14,358 bases of DNA. Source: Irineochytrium annulatum (taxonomy: Eukaryota > Chytridiomycota > Chytridiomycetes > Chytridiales > Chytridiaceae). Location of the stretch: assembly GCA_027600665.1 (NCBI GenBank), contig JADGJL010000757.1, positions 1 through 14,358 of the forward strand. The letters run 5' to 3'. Positions 9,176-14,358 of this stretch are shown here, piece by piece. The translations under genes were made by a program, and so were the position numbers. Numbering within the stretch: position 1 is the stretch's first letter; each line of letters opens with the position of its first letter. The notes beneath the pieces are model-generated. The model saw only the letters and a list, made by a program, of their open reading frames with translations. It did no database searches and was not told where the DNA came from.

Positions 9176-10249
9176 TCACTCCCGCCCTAAAGTGGCCAAA
9201 TATTCAACCGCGCCCCTATCCCACCCCTCCACCCCACCGGCTCCACAAATTCTGTCCAGCGTCATGTCCAGCATCAGCTCGATGCCCCTCTCGCTCGGAT
9301 GGAATCCGTCCCTATCCATCACGATATCCCAATCCCCCTCCACCTCCATATCACCAAATAGTATCTCATTCACCGCCATGATCTCGAACCCCAGCGGCGT
9401 CAATATCCGCGCCGCGAGGTCGTTCAAGGCACGGATGCGCACGTTCGTCAGATGCCGACCTCGCGTGCCGATGCGAGAGTGGCGCACACGGGTCGTGTCG
9501 CGCCAGAGTAGTACCGGCGCCTTCGTCCTGCGCGAGTTGCGATGCCGGTGGAGGAGCGCGTGGGACGCGCGCAGCCCAAACCGGGCGAGCCGGACCGCGA
9601 AATCCTCGATCAGCCTCGTGGTGTTGTCGAACATCTCCCAAAGGCCGGCGTTGACCACGAGGGCTGTGGCGTTGCTGCAGCAGCTTTCGAAACGTTGTGT
9701 GGCGACCGACATGTTGGTTTGAAAGTCGAACGTGAACCTCACGTGTCCGTTATTGTGGGGCACAAGGATGGATTGTTGCTGCTGCATGTGCGGGATGGAC
9801 GCCTTGACCTCGGGCAGGGAGAGGAGCCGCATCAAAAGGTTAAACTGCCTGCGTGAGACGGAGTCGCCGAAGAAGACCAAATGCGGCTCCGCCTTCGCAG
9901 AGTCGTCAACGGTGCCGGCGACGCACTGCAAAATTTCATCCGGTGTCGGGCGTCGCCTCGCGTTCCGCGTCCACTCATACTGCAGGAAGGGGTCGGCGTC
10001 GGGGAGGCGGATTGTCGTGGGCGTAGTCTTGTAGGTGCCGTCTGACGAGCGGAAGCTCGCGAGGAGGTTGTCGATGCCCGCGTGTTGCTGCGGGGAGCCC
10101 GGCACAGGGGTTGGATGATGTGGGGATGTGAGTCCGACGGCGGTGATGGAAACGGCCGTGAAGGTGAGGTTGACGGCCGCGAGGCAGACGACGGCCAGAA
10201 CCAGATGGGCAACGAACCGGGCCGTCGGCGGCGGGCCGGTGGAGGCCAT
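9176..10249 (-). CDS. Membrane-anchored SGNH/PC-esterase-like protein, copy 1, intronless, 357 aa
   Basis: Probable type II membrane protein of the secretory pathway with a PC-esterase/TBL-like SGNH hydrolase fold. These families act on, or transfer, acyl groups such as acetyl on glycans. A single hydrophobic segment at about residues 12-40 serves as signal anchor. The lumenal part has YEWTRNAR, then LVFFGDSVSRRQ with the nucleophile candidate Ser130 in GDS, LVVNAGLWEMF, LLWRDTTRVRHSR, and DGFHPSER with Asp314 and His317 as the DxxH pair. Several N-glycosylation sequons are present (NMS, NAT, NTT, NLT). ATG at 10249 is the first in frame; the upstream extension starts only at TTG and has no paralogue counterpart. 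It is a close tandem paralogue of the gene at 10559-11650, 309 bases upstream on the same strand. The lack of introns contrasts with the other minus-strand genes. Family assignment is by motif only; substrate is unknown. Confidence 0.8.
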   Translation of the reverse strand: MASTGPPPTARFVAHLVLAVVCLAAVNLTFTAVSITAVGLTSPHHPTPVPGSPQQHAGIDNLLASFRSSDGTYKTTPTTIRLPDADPFLQYEWTRNARRRPTPDEILQCVAGTVDDSAKAEPHLVFFGDSVSRRQFNLLMRLLSLPEVKASIPHMQQQQSILVPHNNGHVRFTFDFQTNMSVATQRFESCCSNATALVVNAGLWEMFDNTTRLIEDFAVRLARFGLRASHALLHRHRNSRRTKAPVLLWRDTTRVRHSRIGTRGRHLTNVRIRALNDLAARILTPLGFEIMAVNEILFGDMEVEGDWDIVMDRDGFHPSERGIELMLDMTLDRICGAGGVEGWDRGAVEYLATLGRE

Positions 10250-10558
10250 GGATAGTGTCTTGCTGAGTTCCAAATGTTAAACGGTTCTCGTCACACCCAC
10301 GTCGATATCGAACAACATGAAAGGCTGTCCCGCAGAAACTTAGCAGGACGAACTTGTTCGACTTGTTAAAAAAAATGCAACTTGCTTTTATTGCGCAGAA
10401 ACGAGCAGTGATTATGCAGGGTAAACTTGACGATCGCGAAAAGTGAATCGAATGTACAATCAGGCATTGTCTAAAAAGGTGGCATGTCTTTTGTTTCTCA
10501 TCCACCACCCTGCTTCCCCAGGACCTCCCTGGCCCCAATGAATCCGTCCTCCAACGTA
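10250..10558. other. Intergenic between tandem esterase-like genes
   Basis: This 309-base spacer holds the 3' flank of copy 2 and the promoter/leader of copy 1. It is AT-richer than the flanking genes and includes a run of T on the minus strand near 10367-10374. A poly(A) signal is listed separately. No coding region is supported. Confidence 0.5.
10387..10392 (-). terminator. AATAAA polyadenylation signal for esterase-like copy 2
   Basis: AATAAA is read on the minus strand about 165 bases after the TGA stop of the gene at 10559-11650. The placement fits a 3' end before the promoter of the next gene. It is a short motif, so chance occurrence in AT-rich sequence is possible. Confidence 0.45.
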
Positions 10559-11650
10559 TCATTCTCGAGCCAACGAAGCCAAATGCTCCACCGCCTCCCT
10601 ATCCCACCCATCGACTCCGTCCTCCCCGCACACCTGGTCCAGCGTCGCATCCAGCATCAACTCCACGCTCCTCTCGCTCGGATGAAACCCGTCCTTGTCC
10701 ATCACAACATCCCAGTCGCCGTCCACCTCCACGTCCCCGAACAGCATCTCATTCACCCGCAGGATGCCGAACCCCAGCGGCGTCAATATCCTCCCCGCGA
10801 TGTCGTTCAGCGTCCGGATGCGGACGTTCGTCAGGTTCCGGCCACGCGTCCCGATGCGGGAGTGGCGGACGCGGTTCGTATCCCTCCATAGCATAACCGG
10901 CTTCCTCTCCGTGTGCGATCGTTTAAGCAAAGCGTCGGACGCGTGCAGCCCGAACCTCGCGAGCCGGACCGCGAAATCCTCGATCAGCCTCGTGGTGTCG
11001 TCGAACATCTCCCACATGCCGTTGTTGACCACCAGCGCGGTCGCGTTCGCACAGCAGGCGTCGAACCGTTGTATGGAGAGCGACAGGTTGGTCTGGAAGT
11101 CGAACGTGAACCTCACGTTACCGCCGCGATGCGGCACCAGCACCGATTGCTGCTGACGCGTGTGGGGGATGGAGGAGTTGACCTCGGGCTGCGAGAGCCG
11201 CCGCATGAGGACGTTGTACTGCTTTCGAGAAACGGAGTCGCCGAAGAAGACCAAGTGGGGCTCCCCTGACGTGTCACCCGGCCGGTCGTCGACGGTGCCG
11301 GCGATACATTGCAGTATCTCATCGGGATTCCTCCGCCGCCTAGCGTTCCGCGTCCACTCGTACTGCAGGAACGGGTCTGCGTCGGGCAGGCGGACAGACA
11401 GAGGAGTAGTTTTGTATGCGCCGTCCGGACTCTTGAGGTTCGCGAGGAACCTGTCAATGCCTCCATATCGCCGCGGGGTATCCGTGAGTGGGATTTGGTG
11501 GTGTGGCGCTGTGAGCCCTGCGGCGGAGATGGACACATCCGTGAAGGTGACGATGACGGCCGAGAGGCAGATGACGGCCAGGACGAGGTGCACGAGGCGA
11601 GCGGTCACCGGCGCGGTTTTGGACGATGAAGAGGTCAGAGGGGAGGGCAT
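10559..11650 (-). CDS. Membrane-anchored SGNH/PC-esterase-like protein, copy 2, intronless, 363 aa
   Basis: Tandem paralogue of the 9176-10249 gene with the same architecture: a Ser/Thr/Pro-rich cytosolic leader, a hydrophobic anchor at about residues 19-47, then a lumenal SGNH-like domain. Motifs are LVFFGDSVSRKQ (Ser139), RFTFDFQTN, LVVNNGMWEMF, LWRDTNRVRHSR and DGFHPSER (Asp320, His323). Of the last 44 residues, 32 are identical between copies. Differences concentrate in the N-terminal leader, the stretch after the anchor, and a small loop before LWRDT where copy 1 is longer. The putative catalytic residues are retained in both, so neither copy looks like a pseudogene. ATG at 11650 is the first in frame; the open frame upstream begins with TTG. 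The gene is divergent from the mucin-like gene on the plus strand, with about 736 bases between starts. Glycan O-acetyl esterase or transferase activity is a guess from the fold. Confidence 0.8.
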   Translation of the reverse strand: MPSPLTSSSSKTAPVTARLVHLVLAVICLSAVIVTFTDVSISAAGLTAPHHQIPLTDTPRRYGGIDRFLANLKSPDGAYKTTPLSVRLPDADPFLQYEWTRNARRRRNPDEILQCIAGTVDDRPGDTSGEPHLVFFGDSVSRKQYNVLMRRLSQPEVNSSIPHTRQQQSVLVPHRGGNVRFTFDFQTNLSLSIQRFDACCANATALVVNNGMWEMFDDTTRLIEDFAVRLARFGLHASDALLKRSHTERKPVMLWRDTNRVRHSRIGTRGRNLTNVRIRTLNDIAGRILTPLGFGILRVNEMLFGDVEVDGDWDVVMDKDGFHPSERSVELMLDATLDQVCGEDGVDGWDREAVEHLASLARE

Positions 11651-12386
11651 GGTCAGGGTGGGGGCCAAAAAGGCGCTAAACACAGATTTCGACCGCAAAG
11701 GGGGGTTTCAGGATTTGACAGACGCGAGCGGGCCAGAAGCCGTTGAATCGCAGCGCCGAACTCCCCCAGCGGGAAATGAGGCCAGAGCCTCGCGCTCGTC
11801 CCCAAATCAGGGGACGAACGCCGTTGCTTCAAAAGGTGCTCCAGATGGAAGTTCTGGTCGGGAACCACCCGACCTGGAACGATGGCTTCTACCAAACCGT
11901 CAGAGTTCCGGCCATCTGCGCCCATCGAGGACGCGGGCCGCCACCCATTGTGGCGTCCAGTCCTGTCGGCATGTTTAACTTGAGGCGTAAACATATCGTC
12001 AAACTTCGATGAACACCTCACCCGCAAGCATAAGCATACGCAGATCATACTAGCAATGCAAGCACGATGCTCAAAATAAGTTCTATCGGTCCTGATACCT
12101 CCAGGTGTCCTTCCACGTACAAAAAATGATTATTTCTGTACAATACATCAGTTACCGGGAAAAAAAATATATGTTCTTATTGCGCGTGTTATTATGCACC
12201 AGCCTCTGACGCAGCTTGCAGTAGAGCTGAAGTTTGACCTTGTGTTTAGGTCCGCCGTCTCACCTCAACAACGCCGACAACGCCCGACGCGTCCAGTACA
12301 TCAGCGACAGACGACGATAATGATCGTCCCTCGGAACCTCGTACACTCACTTACTCGTCCCTCTTCGCGTGACACCCAAAGCTTTG
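11651..12386. other. Divergent intergenic region with GC-rich, hairpin-rich patch
   Basis: This region separates two start codons that point apart, so it must carry both promoters. Positions 11700-12010 are GC-rich and contain several inverted repeats: an 8-base stem at 11796-11803/11810-11817, a 7-base stem at 11856-11862/11868-11874 with four further outer pairs, and a 6-base stem at 11939-11944/11950-11955. Positions 12050-12190 are AT-rich with A runs and a TATA-like stretch. Open frames of about 90-130 codons on both strands start at non-ATG codons or lack recognisable features and were not called. Confidence 0.5.
12166..12173 (+). promoter_or_regulatory. TATA-like element upstream of mucin-like gene
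   Basis: AATATATG follows an A run in the AT-rich part of the divergent region, about 215 bases before the predicted ATG at 12387. It could be the core promoter of the plus-strand gene. If transcription starts just after it, the leader contains an upstream ATG at 12194. Confidence 0.3.
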
Positions 12387-13826
12387 ATGGCCCTCAAGAT
12401 CGCGCTGTTCGCCCTCGCCGGCATCAGTTCCACAGCTGCCTGGCGGTTCGAGATATACCTCAACGTCGACAATCACTTCAACCTCAAAATTAAGGGCCCT
12501 GACGACGACCTCGTCGTCCACGATTTCGACGGCATGACATGGCAGAACACGAACATCGTCAGCACAGAGGTTTCCGACGACGAATCGTACCTCCTCGTGG
12601 CCATCACGGCCTCGAACGACGCCGGGATCGCCGGGTTCTCCGCCGTCGCGCTCGTCGACGATAAGCTGTACGCAGCCACGAACCCATCGGACACCGAGTT
12701 TAAGTTCAGCCGAACGCCGGTCGCGGGATGGGACACCCAGATCGTCGACTGGGGGAGCCCCAACTTCGCGAGCATTGCTGAGGGAGGGGGCAACAGCACC
12801 GGCTGTCGTTACGCCGCTCAGTGGGGAGATGTTACGACGCAGCTGATGCAGCTCGCCCACCAGGACACGTCCCTGAACGTCGATATGGTATGGCCTGGCC
12901 GGTGCGATGACACGGAGTACACGAGCATGTATGTCCGCCTACTCGTGGTCGCCCCGGCGAAAGTGACGGACACCACAACCACGGACATCACGACCACCAC
13001 CGAAACTGTTACCTCAACCACAACTTCTACTACCGCTACAACTTCGACCGGTGTCTCGACCACCAGCTCCGCCTCTTCCACCACAACTACCGATTCGTCG
13101 ACTAGTGCAACAACTGATTCCACGACAGTAACGACGGGCACCAAGACTGATACATTATCCACCACTTCGGCTACGACCACGACGGAAAGCTCCATTTCCT
13201 CCACCACCGAAACCTCTACCTCCTCCACCACGACCACCGGTTCGTCGTCAACTGCAACAACTGATTCCACGACTGATACATCATCCACTACTTCGGCTCC
13301 GACCACGACCGAAAGTTCCACCTCTTTTACCACCAAAAGCTCCACCTCTTCCACTGCGACTACCGATTCGTCGAGTACTGCAACAATGGATTCCACGACC
13401 GCGACCGCTGCGACGACAACGTCCTCATCCATCACCGCATTGACATCAACATCAACGTCAGCTGATCCTGCAAGCACCGCAACCACCATAGTCTCCAGCA
13501 CCACCACCAACCGACGTCCTACTGCCGCCAAAACATTCACGACCACCAACCCTTCCGCGACCTCCGTCTCCACTTCCCCATCCTCGACACACATCTCCCC
13601 TTCCTCCTCGTCCACCTCAGCGTCATCCACAGCCACGACAACGATCACGCCGACGACCGTTCTCGGCGCAACAACGACCGCCGGCGCGGCTCTAATTACC
13701 ACGGACGCGCTGCCGACGACGACGGGTGTGAAGACGGCGTCGGGGGCGAGTAGGGGTGGGGGGACTCGTGAGGCGGTGGCGTGCGCATGGGTTGGGATGG
13801 TGGTGATTGGGCTAATGGCTATGTAG
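12387..13826 (+). CDS. Secreted Ser/Thr-rich mucin-like, GPI-anchored cell-surface protein, 479 aa
   Basis: Predicted wall or plasma-membrane surface protein. Residues 1-18 form a signal peptide (MALKIALFALAG core, likely cleaved after STAA). Residues 19-190 are a beta-rich ectodomain with many aromatics, an N-glycosylation site (NST) and two cysteines (140 and 173) that could pair. Its pattern of VDNHFNLKIKG, a Trp, then LLVAITASNDAGIAGFSA recalls jelly-roll galactose-binding-like modules; this is a by-eye resemblance only. Residues about 195-445 are almost entirely Ser, Thr and Ala, suited to dense O-mannosylation, and include a 42-residue repeat. The end has a small-residue stretch (SGAS near 450-455), a polar spacer and a hydrophobic tail (about 463-479), as in GPI-attachment signals. 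ATG at 12387 is preferred because it begins the signal peptide; the frame upstream starts only at GTG. It is the sole plus-strand gene here. Adhesion or protection is a plausible role but unproven. Confidence 0.85.
   Translation: MALKIALFALAGISSTAAWRFEIYLNVDNHFNLKIKGPDDDLVVHDFDGMTWQNTNIVSTEVSDDESYLLVAITASNDAGIAGFSAVALVDDKLYAATNPSDTEFKFSRTPVAGWDTQIVDWGSPNFASIAEGGGNSTGCRYAAQWGDVTTQLMQLAHQDTSLNVDMVWPGRCDDTEYTSMYVRLLVVAPAKVTDTTTTDITTTTETVTSTTTSTTATTSTGVSTTSSASSTTTTDSSTSATTDSTTVTTGTKTDTLSTTSATTTTESSISSTTETSTSSTTTTGSSSTATTDSTTDTSSTTSAPTTTESSTSFTTKSSTSSTATTDSSSTATMDSTTATAATTTSSSITALTSTSTSADPASTATTIVSSTTTNRRPTAAKTFTTTNPSATSVSTSPSSTHISPSSSSTSASSTATTTITPTTVLGATTTAGAALITTDALPTTTGVKTASGASRGGGTREAVACAWVGMVVIGLMAM
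13074..13399 (+). repeat. Imperfect tandem repeat, 126-base period, in Ser/Thr stalk
   Basis: Units begin GACTGATACAT at 13145 and 13271, with the next degenerate unit boundary at 13397, giving an exact 126-base (42-residue) spacing. A partial earlier copy spans about 13074-13130, followed by a 21-base insertion. Each unit encodes an order such as TTTTESS, SST, TTDSSSTATTDST. The period is a multiple of three, so copy-number change would keep the reading frame. Confidence 0.75.
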
Positions 13827-14358
13827 GGCCCCCCAGGAAGTTTCGCGTTGCTCAAATTTTGTTTTTCGGGCCTCATTGGGAAGCCAAGCTTTGCTTTGCG
13901 GCAACTCTGTCAAGTTTACTACTGCATTCATTTCTGCGCCCTTTGTTGTGTTTAGCTTAGAGTTTATGCTAGTCGAGAAGCTATTTCAGTTGCAGCTGGA
14001 ACATCCTGTTCTCCTTCTTTACTATTCATTTCTACAAGCCGATCTTTCTTTAGATCTACTTTAATCAATTCTCCTCTCCCGTTTTTTCTTCTGCGCCGTA
14101 TTCCTTGCGTGCTTGCGCGTTTCCCACTATTAAGTAGACGTAATAAATAAAATGCATTTGTGTTAGGCTTGTTCTTGTATTCAACATTGCAAAAAACCTT
14201 TTTTTTGGCGAGCCTGAAGGTCAGATGGTCTGCTTATGTTCATGTCGTGATGTCTTTTACACGTCAATTTGCGTTTCTATGGTATTCTTGGCTCAAATGC
14301 TTTATTTACGCATCAATATGTATGTTCAGTTCAAGTCTAATATCCCCCCAGGCACCCC
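13827..14358. other. 3' flank of mucin-like gene
   Basis: No gene is supported in these 532 bases. The sequence is T-rich on the plus strand, as expected for a 3' untranslated region and the spacer beyond it. A 62-codon open frame at 13876-14064 has no features. The window ends before any next gene is recognisable. Confidence 0.5.
14142..14151 (+). terminator. Overlapping AATAAA polyadenylation signals
   Basis: Two overlapping AATAAA hexamers (14142-14147 and 14146-14151) lie about 316 bases after the mucin-like stop codon and are followed by a GT/T-rich stretch. This is the expected order for a poly(A) signal and downstream element. Confidence 0.5.

Noticed and set aside
11653..12048. 131-codon minus-strand open frame upstream of esterase-like copy 2
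   Set aside because: There is no recognisable domain and no counterpart upstream of copy 1, and it overlaps the hairpin-rich patch. A decayed exon cannot be excluded but is not supported.
12818..13876. Minus-strand open frame of 352 codons rich in Val and Glu
   Set aside because: It is the reverse of Thr/Ser codons (ACN, TCN) in the mucin stalk, which automatically yields Val/Glu-rich stop-free sequence. The plus frame has a signal peptide and GPI tail.
1..14358. tRNA, rRNA, CRISPR or transposable elements
   Set aside because: Both strands were read for B-box-like GGTTCGAATC, rRNA core motifs, regularly spaced repeats, terminal inverted repeats and transposase or reverse-transcriptase motifs. 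None was convincing.

Overview
The window looks like nuclear DNA of a fungus, most likely an early-diverging (chytrid-like or related) lineage. Protein-coding exons are GC-rich and are broken by very short GT-AG introns, 41 to 78 bases long, many with CTAAC/CTAAT-type branch sites. Gaps between genes are a few hundred bases and more AT-rich. The gene content is eukaryotic: a Rap-GAP, an RRM-containing cyclophilin, a peroxisomal-type acyl-CoA synthetase and a GPI-anchored mucin. The phylum is an inference; a Rap1GAP-type domain is, to my knowledge, unusual in yeasts and moulds. No bacterial operon signals, rRNA, tRNA, CRISPR or transposons were seen.

Layout. Five genes lie on the minus strand and one on the plus strand. 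156-4138 (minus) is an eight-exon gene for a LIM-domain/Rap-GAP fusion of about 1213 residues. 4603-6056 (minus) is a five-exon PPIL4-type cyclophilin with an RNA-recognition motif. 6705-8901 (minus) is a seven-exon acyl-CoA synthetase ending in the peroxisomal signal AKL. 9176-10249 and 10559-11650 (minus) are intronless tandem paralogues of a membrane-anchored GDS/DxxH (PC-esterase-like SGNH) protein. 12387-13826 (plus) encodes a signal peptide, a beta-rich ectodomain, a Ser/Thr-rich stalk with a 126-base repeat and a GPI-type tail. Its promoter region is shared head-to-head with the second esterase-like gene.

The genes do not form one pathway. The first three are housekeeping or signalling genes (small-GTPase switching, RNA-linked peptidyl-prolyl isomerase, fatty-acid activation). 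The right-hand third is secretory or cell-surface in character: two glycan-esterase-like membrane proteins beside a heavily O-glycosylatable wall protein. Exon joins were set by hand from splice consensus, reading frame and family conservation; all are phase-consistent but none is confirmed by transcripts. The least expected items are the LIM/Rap-GAP architecture, its extra last exon at 156-346, the recently duplicated esterase pair, and a hairpin-rich GC-rich patch at about 11790-11960.
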